A stretch of 64,000 nucleotides of DNA from an uncultured Acetatifactor sp. (GCF_910585425.1 NZ_CAJUCP010000012.1:9700-73699), one strand, 5' to 3'; counted from the first letter of the stretch, positions 15,674-25,522 are shown. A program made the numbers and translations. The notes: a model not told the origin generated them from the sequence alone.

Positions 15674-16606
15674 ATGGAAATAGTGTCATTGTTCAGCGGA
15701 GCCGGGGGGCTGGACTTAGGCTTGATACAGGCGGGAAACAAAGTAATCTGGGCGAACGATATCGACAGGGATGCTGTGGCCACCTACAGAGAGAATATAG
15801 GGAATCACATTGTCTGTGATGACATCAGGAACATTGATGTAGCAGCCGTTCCGACTGCAGATGTGGTGGTGGGAGGATTCCCCTGCCAGGGGTTCTCACA
15901 GGCCAATCGGCTTAGAGAGCTGGATGATGACAGGAACCAGCTATATAAATTTTTTTATCAGGTAATCAAGGCAAAGCAGCCGGACTTCTTCATAGCGGAG
16001 AATGTGAAAGGCATATTGAGCTTAGGAAAGGGAGCGGCCATCAGGCAGATTGTTGCCGATTTTGAGGAAGCCGGATATCTGACGGATATTCATTTGGTGA
16101 ATATGGCAGATTATGGGGTGCCTCAGACCAGACAGCGTGTGTTCATAATCGGCCAGAAAAAAAGCCTGGGCGATGAAATGCTTTTTCATTTTCCGGTGGC
16201 GACCCATTCCAGGGACGGGGCGAACAAGTGGATATCAATCAGACAGGCAATAGGCCATTTCCCGGATCCAGATTCGGAGCACAATGTGCCAAACCACATA
16301 TATTCCGCATATAAGGTTACTTACAGAAACTTCACAGGGCATCGCAGGACAGATTCGGAGAAGCCATCGCCTACGATTCTGGCCAGAGGCAACGGAAAAG
16401 GAGGGGTCTGCGCGATTCCGCATTACAATGAAAAGCGCAGACTGACCATACGGGAGAGCGCAAGTGTCCAGACATTTCCAGAAGACTTTCATTTTGTGGG
16501 CACTATGAATTCGTGCTACAGGCAGATAGGAAATGCGGTTCCCGTGTTGTTTGCAAAGAAGCTTGGCGAGGAATTAATCAGATTAGGAGCGATAATGAAG
16601 ACATGA
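15674..16606 (+). CDS. DNA cytosine-C5 methyltransferase 1 of a restriction-modification system
   Basis: This 310-residue type II modification enzyme methylates cytosine C5 in a specific site using S-adenosylmethionine. Motif I is FSGAGGLDLG, motif IV GGFPCQGFS with the catalytic Cys, motif VI AENVKG, motif VIII QTRQRVFIIG, and motif X GNAVPVLFA. The start at 15674 follows AGGTG by six bases; the open frame extends upstream but without a better site. Its stop codon overlaps the start of a second, clearly paralogous methyltransferase (ATGA), so translation is probably coupled. Codons are AT-richer than in neighbouring core genes, consistent with transfer. Confidence 0.94.
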   Translation: MEIVSLFSGAGGLDLGLIQAGNKVIWANDIDRDAVATYRENIGNHIVCDDIRNIDVAAVPTADVVVGGFPCQGFSQANRLRELDDDRNQLYKFFYQVIKAKQPDFFIAENVKGILSLGKGAAIRQIVADFEEAGYLTDIHLVNMADYGVPQTRQRVFIIGQKKSLGDEMLFHFPVATHSRDGANKWISIRQAIGHFPDPDSEHNVPNHIYSAYKVTYRNFTGHRRTDSEKPSPTILARGNGKGGVCAIPHYNEKRRLTIRESASVQTFPEDFHFVGTMNSCYRQIGNAVPVLFAKKLGEELIRLGAIMKT

Positions 16607-17526
16607 AGGTAGTATCACTGTTCAGCGGAGCCGGGGGCCTGGATCTGGGATTCAAAATGGCCGGACATGAGATTATATGGGCCAATGATTTGTATGAAGA
16701 TGCTGTGGAGACATACAGGCGCAATCTGGGGGACCACATTGTTTGCAAAGATATCAGGGAGATAGAGGACAGCGATGTCCCGGACTGTGATATCATGATA
16801 GGGGGATTCCCCTGCCAGGGGTTTTCGGTGGCAAATATGAATCGGCATGAGGGTGATGAGAGAAATGAACTGTATAAACAGCTCCTCAGGCTGGTGGGTG
16901 CAAAAAAGCCCAAGTTTTTCCTGGCAGAGAATGTGAAAGGCATCACCAATCTGGCTGGCGGCAAGGTTTTCTCCATGATTCTGGATGATTTTAAGAAGAT
17001 TGGGTACAGGGTGAAGCATGAAGTGATGAATGCCGCGGATTTCGGGGTGCCCCAGACCAGGCAGCGGGTCATCATCGTTGGGGTGCAGGAGGATGTGCCT
17101 TTTGAATATGATTTCCCAAAACCGACCCATGACAGAGACGGAAAAAATGGGCTGCCGCATTGGGTCTCAGTGGGGGAAGCCATGTCGGAGATTCCCGATC
17201 CGGATAAGCCCAATGACCTGCCAAATCATGTTTACTCAAAATATAAGCTGCATTTCAATGGGTATCTGGGCCATCGCCCATTAAATCCTGACAAGCCTGC
17301 ACCAACGGTGACCGCCCGCGGTGACAACAAGGGAGGAGTTGTCATACTGCCGCATCCCAACGGATGCAGAAGGATGTCCTGCAGGGAATTGGCTACTGTG
17401 CAGAGTTTTCCGCTGGAATATGTATTCTGCGGCAATAACTCTTCCATATACAGGCAGATTGGCAATGCAGTGCCGCCATTGCTGGGATATGCGGTGGCCT
17501 GTGGATTCACGAAATACAAGGGGTGA
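16603..17526 (+). CDS. DNA cytosine-C5 methyltransferase 2 of a restriction-modification system
   Basis: This 307-residue methyltransferase is similar along most of its length to the one just upstream, about half identical by eye, with all catalytic motifs intact (FSGAGGLDLG, GGFPCQGFS, AENVKG, QTRQRVIIVG, GNAVPPLLG). The two differ most in the middle to C-terminal target-recognition region. Paired C5 methyltransferases are known for systems whose target is asymmetric, where each strand needs its own enzyme. That reading is inference here. It overlaps the upstream gene by four bases and is followed after 6 bp by the endonuclease gene. Confidence 0.94.
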   Translation: MKVVSLFSGAGGLDLGFKMAGHEIIWANDLYEDAVETYRRNLGDHIVCKDIREIEDSDVPDCDIMIGGFPCQGFSVANMNRHEGDERNELYKQLLRLVGAKKPKFFLAENVKGITNLAGGKVFSMILDDFKKIGYRVKHEVMNAADFGVPQTRQRVIIVGVQEDVPFEYDFPKPTHDRDGKNGLPHWVSVGEAMSEIPDPDKPNDLPNHVYSKYKLHFNGYLGHRPLNPDKPAPTVTARGDNKGGVVILPHPNGCRRMSCRELATVQSFPLEYVFCGNNSSIYRQIGNAVPPLLGYAVACGFTKYKG

Positions 17527-17532
17527 TGAACG

Positions 17533-18795
17533 ATGCTGGAAAAGGATTTTATACCACAGAAACCGTTTCCGAACTTCAAGTGGAAATGGGCATCACTGCA
17601 ATGCACAGAGGGATTGAACGACCCGGTTGTTTTGCTGGGGATTCTGTTCCGAATGAGAAAGCTGGAGCCTTTGGGCGTAAAATACAGTTCGCAGGAATTT
17701 GCAGATGAATTGATAGATTTGTCCAATGCGATTCAGGGTACGGGCATTGGCGTGGATTTGGCCGGGCGGACTGGGGAGCGCAATATCATCAGGAATTCAG
17801 GACAGTACTGGAGAGCGGTGGGGCTGCTTGAGCCTGGAGAGCGTTCGGGGAAAATCCGGCTGACAAATTTTGGACGCAGAGTTGCAGATCATGATATCTC
17901 ACAGACAGAATTTGCCGCCATTACAGTGCAGACGTTCAAGCTCCCTAATCCTCAGGTGCAGAGCGCTGCAGAGTGCAGGAAATGGATTGACAATGGCTTG
18001 GCGCTATATCCGTTAAGACTTTTGCTGGATATCCTGTGCCAGCTGCAGAGGAGGGGAGAGGGGTTCCTTACTACGGAGGAACTGGTTAAGATTGTCATAC
18101 CACTTTCAGGCAGCAAGGCGCGGCTGCAGGATTATGTCAATTTTATTATATGGTTTCGGGCAGGGGATATCTCGCTGGGTGGATGGCCGGACTGCTGTCC
18201 TGATGCCAATGACATGAGGATTGCCAGAGAGTATCTGCTGTTTTTGAAAAATTATGGGTATGTTGAATTTGTATCAGGCGACAATCGACTTGAAGAAAGA
18301 TATGTAATAAATGAAGTCTTAGTGGACGAGATAAAAAGTCTGATAAGGACAATGCCGCAAAGCGAATCTTTCTCACTGGCATTGGCGGACATCCGCTCTA
18401 CAGAAGTCACATCAGAATTTGAAAGGAAAAGAGTGCGTCTTTCCATTTCCAATACGGCCCGCCCGAACCAGGCCCATTTTAGAAGAGTGGTTCTACAGGC
18501 CTGTGGCAGATGCGTGATTTCCAATGTCACTATGCCGGAGGTGCTGGAGGCGGCGCATATAAAGCCTTTCAAATATAAAGGTGAAGATACAGTAGCAAAC
18601 GGGTTTGCGATGCGGACGGATATCCATACATTGTTTGACGCGGGTCATTTAAGGATAGCTGTGGACGGAACGGTAGAGCTTTCCACCAGGGCAAGGATGG
18701 ATTATGGCGCGGCCATTCCGCCGAGGATTGTGATACCGGATTTTATTGACAGAGAATTCTTGAAATGGCGCTGGGATAACTACAACGGGTTATAA
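17533..18795 (+). CDS. HNH restriction endonuclease
   Basis: This 420-residue protein is the presumed restriction enzyme partner of the two methyltransferases. The C-terminal 100 residues hold an HNH domain: CGRCVISN, EAAHIKPFK, and DIHTLFDAGHLRI, matching the HNH_2 pattern found in type II and type IV-like nucleases. The N-terminal 300 residues have helix-turn-helix-like stretches (SGKIRLTNFGRRVAD) that may read the target. I do not recognise the exact specificity. It begins 6 bp after the second methyltransferase and ends 13 bp before a convergent gene. The whole R-M trio is AT-richer than the flanks. Confidence 0.85.
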   Translation: MLEKDFIPQKPFPNFKWKWASLQCTEGLNDPVVLLGILFRMRKLEPLGVKYSSQEFADELIDLSNAIQGTGIGVDLAGRTGERNIIRNSGQYWRAVGLLEPGERSGKIRLTNFGRRVADHDISQTEFAAITVQTFKLPNPQVQSAAECRKWIDNGLALYPLRLLLDILCQLQRRGEGFLTTEELVKIVIPLSGSKARLQDYVNFIIWFRAGDISLGGWPDCCPDANDMRIAREYLLFLKNYGYVEFVSGDNRLEERYVINEVLVDEIKSLIRTMPQSESFSLALADIRSTEVTSEFERKRVRLSISNTARPNQAHFRRVVLQACGRCVISNVTMPEVLEAAHIKPFKYKGEDTVANGFAMRTDIHTLFDAGHLRIAVDGTVELSTRARMDYGAAIPPRIVIPDFIDREFLKWRWDNYNGL

Positions 18796-18808
18796 AACAA
18801 TACTGCGA

Positions 18809-19792
18809 TTATGGCACGGGATTCGTTTCAGGGCAGCGCAACGGGCTGAGGATCAGGCTGTCCAGCAGGGCGCTGCCCGCATAGGCTTCCCGGATCGTCC
18901 TGTCCATGGCCTCCCTGGTGGCGTGCTCTCCGCTGAAATGGCTCAGATCCTCGCTCCATGCGTCTGGATAGTAGCAGATGGCATCGAAGAAGTCCGGATA
19001 TACGGTGCTCATCCAGGTGTCCCCGTAGCCTTCTGCCAGTTCCTCTACCTGCTCCCGGAAGGACTCCGAGCAGGGGGAGGGGTATAAATGTAATTTCACG
19101 TCTTTTTCTACGCAAAAATCATATAGCTTCTTCACATACTGGTCTGCTATCTCGAAGGGGGACGACTGCACATAGGGTTCCCTTTCCAGGCTGATATAGC
19201 TCAGGACCAGCTTCCGCAGAACCGGAGAGTCCTCTGTCAGGCTGACGATTCCCTTTTGCATGAGGATGCTGCCATAGATGTCCTCCATGGCGTCCAGCGT
19301 GTTCCTGTCAAGGTATTGTAATGTGTCCGTCTCCGCATAGGTCATGACGGCGTACCGATAACTCCATTCCGTGTCCAGGGTCCGGGTCAGGGGCATGGGG
19401 TGCATGATCAGGAAGACATCCGTGGCGTCCGGATGGCAGCTCAGGTATTCCCGGGCCAGCAGATACTGTCCTGTGATCATGAGGGCGGCATTGGTGGCCT
19501 GGATGCTCATCTGAGGATTGTATTCCTGCAGACCGGAGAATATCTGCCGGCAGATGCTGTCGCCGATGATGAGCTGCGTGGTCCGGTCAGGGGTCCTGGC
19601 CTGTTCAAAATAGGGGAGCATCTCGTTTTCATCCATGAAGTCCCGGCTGTGGGTCCAGCCCGCGATGATCTGCCGGTAAGGCTCCCTGGCAGACAGCAGC
19701 AGGAGGCCTGCGCAGAGCGCTGACACAAGGAGGAGGAACAGAAGCCCTTTTGCATACAGTTTCTTCATAATAAACACCTGAATCCCTTTCAT
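18809..19792 (-). CDS. SGNH/DltD-AlgJ-like protein, partner of MBOAT acyltransferase
   Basis: This 327-residue protein has one N-terminal membrane anchor and an extracytoplasmic SGNH-hydrolase-like domain. The nucleophile block is IIGDSICRQIF, and a DLSHFSGEHATREAM stretch near the end offers the Asp-x-x-His pair seen in DltD/AlgJ/AlgX relatives. Such proteins finish O-acyl transfer to surface polymers after an MBOAT enzyme moves the acyl group across the membrane. It follows the MBOAT gene on the same strand by 26 bp. Two starts are possible: 19792, behind GGAAGG, or 19768 (MKKLYAKG), behind AGGTG. Confidence 0.75.
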   Translation of the reverse strand: MKGIQVFIMKKLYAKGLLFLLLVSALCAGLLLLSAREPYRQIIAGWTHSRDFMDENEMLPYFEQARTPDRTTQLIIGDSICRQIFSGLQEYNPQMSIQATNAALMITGQYLLAREYLSCHPDATDVFLIMHPMPLTRTLDTEWSYRYAVMTYAETDTLQYLDRNTLDAMEDIYGSILMQKGIVSLTEDSPVLRKLVLSYISLEREPYVQSSPFEIADQYVKKLYDFCVEKDVKLHLYPSPCSESFREQVEELAEGYGDTWMSTVYPDFFDAICYYPDAWSEDLSHFSGEHATREAMDRTIREAYAGSALLDSLILSPLRCPETNPVP

Positions 19793-19818
19793 AGCTGCCT
19801 TCCGGTCCGAAGGCTTAC

Positions 19819-21225
19819 TCAGAACCGCTCATAGAGAAAGGTCGATGCCGCCTGGCCGTAGTTCTGCACCACTGTCAGCAGGATCAACAGGGTGAGGGCT
19901 ATGCAGACGCCCCAACGGACGACCACATTTACCCTGCGGGCCGAGAACTCCGCCAGGGACAACTTCCTCTCATGCAGGAAATCCACAAGGAATACGCCCA
20001 GGATCCCCAGCAGTACGGACACCAGGCCGAAACGGCTGCCGCCCAGCAGGTAGGAGCCATAATACGTCATTTCCCCCAGGCCGAAGTGGAACACGATCCG
20101 GTTCAGGATCGAAAGGGCATGTCCCAGAGAATCGGCCCGGAAGAAGAGCCAGGCGAAATCCGCCAGGGCAAAGGTGGACAACATGCCCGCCGCACGGCAA
20201 AGCGGCGATTTTCTCCGGGCAGCCGCATCCTGTCCTCCCGCTTTTCCGCGGGCGATGTCGCCCAAAATCTGATAGGCTCCGTGGAGCGCTCCCCAGAGGA
20301 GGAAATTGGCGCCGGAGCCGTGCCACAGGCCGCTGACCAGGAAGGTGAGCATCAGGTTCAGGTACTTCCGGCCCTTTCCCTTCCGGTTCCCGCCCAGGGG
20401 GATGTACACATAATCCCGTAGCCAGGAGGAAAGGCTGATGTGCCAGCGGTTCCAGAAATCCCCGATGGATGCGGCGAAATAGGGCTGGGAAAAGTTGTCC
20501 GCCAGGTCGAAGCCCAGCAGCCGCCCCGCGCCGATCGCCAGCGCGCTGTATCCGGCGAAGTCGCAGTATAGCTGGATGCCGTACAGGATCGTGGCCCACA
20601 GCAGGGTGGCCCCGGGCATATCCTGGCTGCTTCCATAGGCGAAAGCCACCATGCCGCCCAGCCTGTCCGCCACCACCAGCTTCAGCAGATAGCCCCACAG
20701 CAGACAGTACAGGCCGGAGCGGGCCCTGGAATAATCGAAGTCCCGCCCCTCCCGGAGCTGCTGCAGAAGCCCCGTCCCTCTCTGGATGGGGCCTGAGATG
20801 ACCGTGGGGAAGAAGGACAGGAACGCGGCATATCTGAGGAGGTTCCTCTCGGCGGGGATCTGCCCCCTGTACACATCGATCGTATATCCGATGGACTGGA
20901 GGGTATAGAACGAAATCCCCAGGGGGACGAAGCCCGCTTTCCCAAAAGAGCCCCGGAAGAAAAGCAGGCAGGATACCTGCAGCAAAATGCCGCATCCCAG
21001 AAGGAGCTTCCGGCGGCGAAGGGCTCCGCCCTCCAGAAGCAGGCCCGCGGCGTAGGAGACCAGGATGCAGAAAAACAGTCCCACAGCGTACCTCACATCT
21101 GTGGAGAGGTAGAAAAAGCAGCTTGCCGCAAGCAGCCAGAGATACCTCCGCCTCCGGGGAAGCATGAAATTGACGAATACCACAAGGGGCATGAAAAGGA
21201 TAAAGGAAAAAGAGTTCAATGACAT
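19819..21225 (-). CDS. MBOAT family O-acyltransferase (AlgI/DltB-like)
   Basis: This polytopic membrane enzyme of 468 residues channels acyl groups across the membrane to modify an exported polysaccharide or teichoic acid. Family features are FVPLGISFYTLQSIGYTID, the RWHISLSSWLRDYVYIPLGG block, and SGLWHGSGANFLLWGALHG with the conserved His. The start at 21225 follows AGGAG by 8-9 bases; the open frame extends 49 codons upstream without support and would cover the promoter. Together with the SGNH-like gene downstream it forms a two-gene operon driven by a strong promoter. Confidence 0.92.
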   Translation of the reverse strand: MSLNSFSFILFMPLVVFVNFMLPRRRRYLWLLAASCFFYLSTDVRYAVGLFFCILVSYAAGLLLEGGALRRRKLLLGCGILLQVSCLLFFRGSFGKAGFVPLGISFYTLQSIGYTIDVYRGQIPAERNLLRYAAFLSFFPTVISGPIQRGTGLLQQLREGRDFDYSRARSGLYCLLWGYLLKLVVADRLGGMVAFAYGSSQDMPGATLLWATILYGIQLYCDFAGYSALAIGAGRLLGFDLADNFSQPYFAASIGDFWNRWHISLSSWLRDYVYIPLGGNRKGKGRKYLNLMLTFLVSGLWHGSGANFLLWGALHGAYQILGDIARGKAGGQDAAARRKSPLCRAAGMLSTFALADFAWLFFRADSLGHALSILNRIVFHFGLGEMTYYGSYLLGGSRFGLVSVLLGILGVFLVDFLHERKLSLAEFSARRVNVVVRWGVCIALTLLILLTVVQNYGQAASTFLYERF

Positions 21226-21274
21226 TTTGGCGGCTCCTGTCCTGTTGTTGCGTATTTTGTGAGAACCGTAGCTT

Positions 21275-21303
21275 ATTGTATCAGACAGATTTTGCTTTGT
21301 CAA
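21275..21303 (-). promoter_or_regulatory. Sigma-A promoter of the MBOAT-SGNH operon
   Basis: On the minus strand a perfect TTGACA is followed after 17 bp by TACAAT, some 50 bp before the MBOAT start. The divergent region 21290-21380 also contains several other TTGTCA/TGACAA motifs, including an inverted pair around 21325-21342. Confidence 0.75.
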
Positions 21304-21552
21304 TGGATCCTGCGGACAGTGAATTGTCAGAAATATTGACAAATGCGGTGGAATAGACAAATTATCTGACAATTGCCGCAGCGATGCCCCGCAGAAAATT
21401 CAATAGACGCTGCCGGGAAAATGTGTTAAGATTTTTACATACGACAATCGGCATGTGGAGAGGGAACCTATGGCAAGGACAGTGGGCGCCGGACATCAGG
21501 ACAGGGAGGCCCATGATACGTTCTTGCTGCCATTATGCGGGGAGGACATCGC

Positions 21553-22383
21553 ATGAAGATATCTGTGATCACAGTATGCCTGAATTCCGGAGAGAAGCTG
21601 TCTGCCACATTGGACAGCATCCTGGGGCAGGGCTGTCAGGATGTGGAAGTGATATTGAAGGACGGGGGCAGCACGGACGGCTCCGTGGAGCGGTGGAAAC
21701 AGGAGAATGCCTCCCGGCCCGGCGCTGAGAGGGTCAGGATCATCGTGGAGGAGGACAGGGGCATCTACGATGCCATGAACCAGGCGGTGGCGCACGCTGC
21801 CGGGGACTTCCTGTTGTTTTTGAACTGCGGCGATCTGCTGGCGGACGGCAGCGTCCTGGAGCGGATTCTTGCGGCGCTGGAGGAAGAGGAACAGGCCGGG
21901 ACGGACATGGACAGGCTGGTGCTGTACGGGGATACCAAGGGGGAGAAGAACGATGTGACCATCGCCTCCCCGCCGGAGATCACAGGCTTCGCCTGCTACC
22001 GGAACATCCCCTGCCACCAGTCCTGCTTCTACAGCGCCGCGCTGTGCAGAGAGAAGCCCTATGATCTGCGGTACAGGATCCGGGCGGACTACGACCATTT
22101 CCTCTGGTGCTTCTACCGGGCGAGGGCGAAGACGCGGCATATGGGCTTCCCGGTGGCGGTCTACGAAGGGGGAGGCTTTTCGGAGAAGCGGGAGAACAAG
22201 GCCCTGGACAGGCAGGAGCACCGGGAGATCACCGGGAAATATATGGGAAGAGGGGAACTGTTCCGGTATCGGGCAATCATGGCCTGCAGCCTGGCCCCCC
22301 TGCGGACGGCCATGGCGGAGAGCCGCCTGTTCTCCGGAGTCTATCACTGGCTGAAAGGAAAGATCTACAGGCGTAAGGCGTAG
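21553..22383 (+). CDS. Family 2 glycosyltransferase
   Basis: This 276-residue cytosolic GT-A enzyme transfers a sugar from a nucleotide donor. It has the WcaE/GT2 layout: ISVITVCLNSGEKL at the N terminus, the donor-binding KDGGSTDGS, an EEDRGIYDAMNQAV segment, and FLNCGDLLADG with the metal-binding region. The GIYDAMN form is characteristic of glycosyltransferases of the colanic-acid WcaE/WcaA group. The start at 21553 has GGGGAGG seven bases upstream. It is divergent from the MBOAT operon, which suggests shared work on a surface glycan; acceptor and donor are unknown. Confidence 0.88.
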   Translation: MKISVITVCLNSGEKLSATLDSILGQGCQDVEVILKDGGSTDGSVERWKQENASRPGAERVRIIVEEDRGIYDAMNQAVAHAAGDFLLFLNCGDLLADGSVLERILAALEEEEQAGTDMDRLVLYGDTKGEKNDVTIASPPEITGFACYRNIPCHQSCFYSAALCREKPYDLRYRIRADYDHFLWCFYRARAKTRHMGFPVAVYEGGGFSEKRENKALDRQEHREITGKYMGRGELFRYRAIMACSLAPLRTAMAESRLFSGVYHWLKGKIYRRKA

Positions 22384-22562
22384 CTGCCCTGTCCTGCTGT
22401 TTAGGAACCTGGAGCGATTCAGGGTGTATGTGCATGTGGCAAAGTGCATGGAATTTAGGGCATGAGGCACGGGTGAGCAATGGCATGAGAAAGGGCAATG
22501 GCACGAGCTTCCCGAAAAAGAGATGATGGTTTTAGAAAAATACCCATAGAAGGAGAGACATT

Positions 22563-25394
22563 ATGACAGTATTACATTTAAGGGACAATTGGACATTGAC
22601 TGTCCTTGGGGAGAATGTATACAATATTCCGAATACCCCTATCGATACAAAAGTCCCGTCCACAGTATACGGGACGCTGCTGGAGAAGGGCCTGATGCCG
22701 GATCCCTACTACCGGGACAACGAGCTGAAGGCTACCCGGCTCATGGAGAACGACTTCGCCTATGAGACCACATTTACACTGGATGGCAAGGACAGGGAGG
22801 CGGACAGGCTGTTCCTGCGCTTCGATGGCATCGATACCCTGGCGGATGTGTACCTGGACGGAGAGCTTTTAGGAACCGCGTACAATATGAACCGCGTGTG
22901 GGAGTACGACATCACGGCCCAGGTGAAGGACGATGAAGAGGATACAGTGTATCACCTGAAAGTAGTCCTCCATTCCCCCACCCGCTATATCAGCCAGGAA
23001 AACGAGAGATGCCCCGTGGGCGGCTCCACGGACGCCATGCCCGGATTTTCCCACCTGCGCAAGGCGGCCTGCATGTTCGGGTGGGACTGGGGCCCCAGGC
23101 TCCCGGATGCCGGGCTGTTCCGGGAGGTCACGGTCCAGAGGGTAAAGACGGCGCGTATCGCCCAGGTCTACATAACCCAGCAGCATGAAATCGCGGAGCG
23201 GACAGCCCAGGGCAACCGGGTTTCGTCAGTGCGGCTGACTGCGGACGCGGAGATTGAATGGATGCCGGAGGCGGGGGATGCGCTCCTGAAGCTGGCAGTG
23301 TACGTGACAGGGCCTGACGGGGCTGTATTGTCCGGGGAGAGCGGGGCAGTCAGCGCCGCCATCGACAGCGCGCCCTCCGGGAACCTGACGGACTTAAACA
23401 GCGGCCTGCGGAGCAGCCATGTCCGGGCGGAGCTTACGGTGTCCGACCCGCAGCTATGGTGGCCAAACGGATACGGAGAGCAGCCCCTGTACCGGGTGGA
23501 AGCTCTGCTGGTATCTGCACAGGATGCCTGTGGAGAGGCCGGTGTGAATCCGTGTCGGGACGCAGACAGGGAGGACAGTGGAAAGCCTGGCCAGGAGGCA
23601 GGCGGAATATCCCACCCCCTGGACATCTGGCAGAAGCGTATAGGCCTGCGCACCATGACGGTGAACACGGATCCGCTGCCGGAGGAGACCTGGGATGCCC
23701 ACCTGACCGACCAGGTCCAGGACTTAGACGACGGAACTGACGTAGTCATGAGCCACGGGAACCGGAAAATCCTCATGGTGGACAGGAAGGGCGAAAAGCT
23801 CCCGGGCCGGAACTTCGCCTTTGAGGTCAACGGCCTACAGATCTTCGCCATGGGCGCGGACTACATACCGGAGGACAATATCCTCACCCGGCAGACAAGA
23901 GAGCGCACGGACATGCTGCTTGCCTCTGCCCAGGAGGCCCACCACAACTGCATCCGCATCTGGGGCGGAGGCTATTTCCCGGACGACTTCTTCTACGATG
24001 TCTGCGACGAGAGGGGCCTGGTGATCTGGCACGACTTCATGTTCGCCTGCGCCTCCTACGAGCTGAGCGATGCCTTCGAGGCCAATGTCTCCGCGGAGAT
24101 CCGCCAGAACATCCGTAGGCTCCGCTCCCATCCCAGCATCGGCCTGTGGTGCGGCAACAACGAGATGGAGACGGAATACGAGATGAAATTCTCGGTGAAG
24201 TCCAAGAAGCAGTTCTACGACTATATCCGCCTGTACGAATACATCATCCCCAAAATCGTGGAGCAGGAAGACCCGCAGACATTCTACTGGCCCTCCTCCC
24301 CCAGCTCCGGCGGGAATTTCGAGAACAGCAACGCCGAGAACGTGGGAGATGTGCACTACTGGGGCGTCTGGCACGGCAACGAGCCCTTTACGGCTTACCG
24401 GAAGCACCACTACCGCTTCCTGTCGGAGTTCGGCTTCCAGTCCTTCCCGGCCCTGCAGACCGTCCGCCGGTTCACGGAACCCCAGGACAGGAACGTGTAT
24501 TCCCGGGTCATGGAGCTGCACCAGAGGAACACCTCGGCCAACGGCAAGATTTTGAACTACCTGTCCCAGACCTACCTCTATCCCAGGGATTTCGACCAGC
24601 TGCTCTACTGCTCCCAGTTGCTCCAGGCCGAGGCCATCCGCTATGGGGTGGAGCATTTCAGGCGGTTCAGGGGAACCTGCATGGGCACCGTGGTATGGCA
24701 GCTCAACGACATCTGGCCCGTGGCCAGTTGGGCCAGCCTGGACTATTACGGGAACTGGAAGGCCCTGCACTATGCGGAAAAGCGCATGTTCGCGCCGCTG
24801 CTGCTGTCCTGCGAGGAGCATGGGGAGATTGACCAGAAGCCCTTCGTGAACACCCTGCCCCGGCCCATAGACTTAAGCGCCGACCTCCATGTGGCCAACG
24901 AGACAGGGGAGCCTGTGAGCGGCATCGTGAAGTGGGCCCTGCGCCTGCCGGATTCTTCGGTGGTCAGGCAGGGAGAGTTCGAAGTCACCGCCCCCGCCTA
25001 CGGAGGAGCCTGGCTGCCGCACTTGGACTGCAACGACATAGACCCGCTGAAGGTGCACCTGGAGTACGGACTGTATGTGGATGGAACAAATGTATCATCC
25101 GGAACCACGCTGTTCTGCGCCCCGAAGCACTATGGCTTCTTAGACCCGGAGCTTAAGGTCTGCGTGGAGGGGGACAGGGTGACGGTGACGGCCGCCAACT
25201 ATGCGAAATCCGTCAGCGTGGAGACAGAGACAGGAATCCTGCGCCTGGACGACAATTTTGTAGACATGGAGGCCGGCAGCAGGACCTTCCGCATCCTTCC
25301 CGGCCGGGACTTCACGGAAGGGAAGGAAGCCGCCGCAGAGGTTTCCGGGGCTTACAGGGCCAGGAGCGTGTATGATATTTCCGATCATGTGTGA
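22563..25394 (+). CDS. Beta-mannosidase (glycoside hydrolase family 2)
   Basis: This 943-residue retaining exoglycosidase removes beta-mannose from mannan oligosaccharides or N-glycan cores. It has no signal peptide, so it probably acts in the cytosol. The N-terminal jelly-roll sugar-binding domain is followed by an immunoglobulin-like domain and the TIM barrel. The acid/base is Glu534 in WCGNNEME and the nucleophile is Glu622 in LSEFGFQ. CMGTVVWQLNDIWPVASWAS is near the end of the barrel. GH2 members vary in specificity, but the overall length and these motifs fit beta-mannosidase best. GAAGGAG precedes the ATG. A divergent insert (residues about 320-345) is likely a loop. Confidence 0.9.
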   Translation: MTVLHLRDNWTLTVLGENVYNIPNTPIDTKVPSTVYGTLLEKGLMPDPYYRDNELKATRLMENDFAYETTFTLDGKDREADRLFLRFDGIDTLADVYLDGELLGTAYNMNRVWEYDITAQVKDDEEDTVYHLKVVLHSPTRYISQENERCPVGGSTDAMPGFSHLRKAACMFGWDWGPRLPDAGLFREVTVQRVKTARIAQVYITQQHEIAERTAQGNRVSSVRLTADAEIEWMPEAGDALLKLAVYVTGPDGAVLSGESGAVSAAIDSAPSGNLTDLNSGLRSSHVRAELTVSDPQLWWPNGYGEQPLYRVEALLVSAQDACGEAGVNPCRDADREDSGKPGQEAGGISHPLDIWQKRIGLRTMTVNTDPLPEETWDAHLTDQVQDLDDGTDVVMSHGNRKILMVDRKGEKLPGRNFAFEVNGLQIFAMGADYIPEDNILTRQTRERTDMLLASAQEAHHNCIRIWGGGYFPDDFFYDVCDERGLVIWHDFMFACASYELSDAFEANVSAEIRQNIRRLRSHPSIGLWCGNNEMETEYEMKFSVKSKKQFYDYIRLYEYIIPKIVEQEDPQTFYWPSSPSSGGNFENSNAENVGDVHYWGVWHGNEPFTAYRKHHYRFLSEFGFQSFPALQTVRRFTEPQDRNVYSRVMELHQRNTSANGKILNYLSQTYLYPRDFDQLLYCSQLLQAEAIRYGVEHFRRFRGTCMGTVVWQLNDIWPVASWASLDYYGNWKALHYAEKRMFAPLLLSCEEHGEIDQKPFVNTLPRPIDLSADLHVANETGEPVSGIVKWALRLPDSSVVRQGEFEVTAPAYGGAWLPHLDCNDIDPLKVHLEYGLYVDGTNVSSGTTLFCAPKHYGFLDPELKVCVEGDRVTVTAANYAKSVSVETETGILRLDDNFVDMEAGSRTFRILPGRDFTEGKEAAAEVSGAYRARSVYDISDHV

Positions 25395-25522
25395 GCCGGA
25401 TTCAGGAGAGGGCATAGAGCCGAGAGGGGCTTAAGCGGCGGTAAAACCGGGATATGTGTGGAATGCTGAATGCGGCACAAAGTGTATGCTGCCGATAAGA
25501 CCAGGCAGGGAGAGACAAAAGG

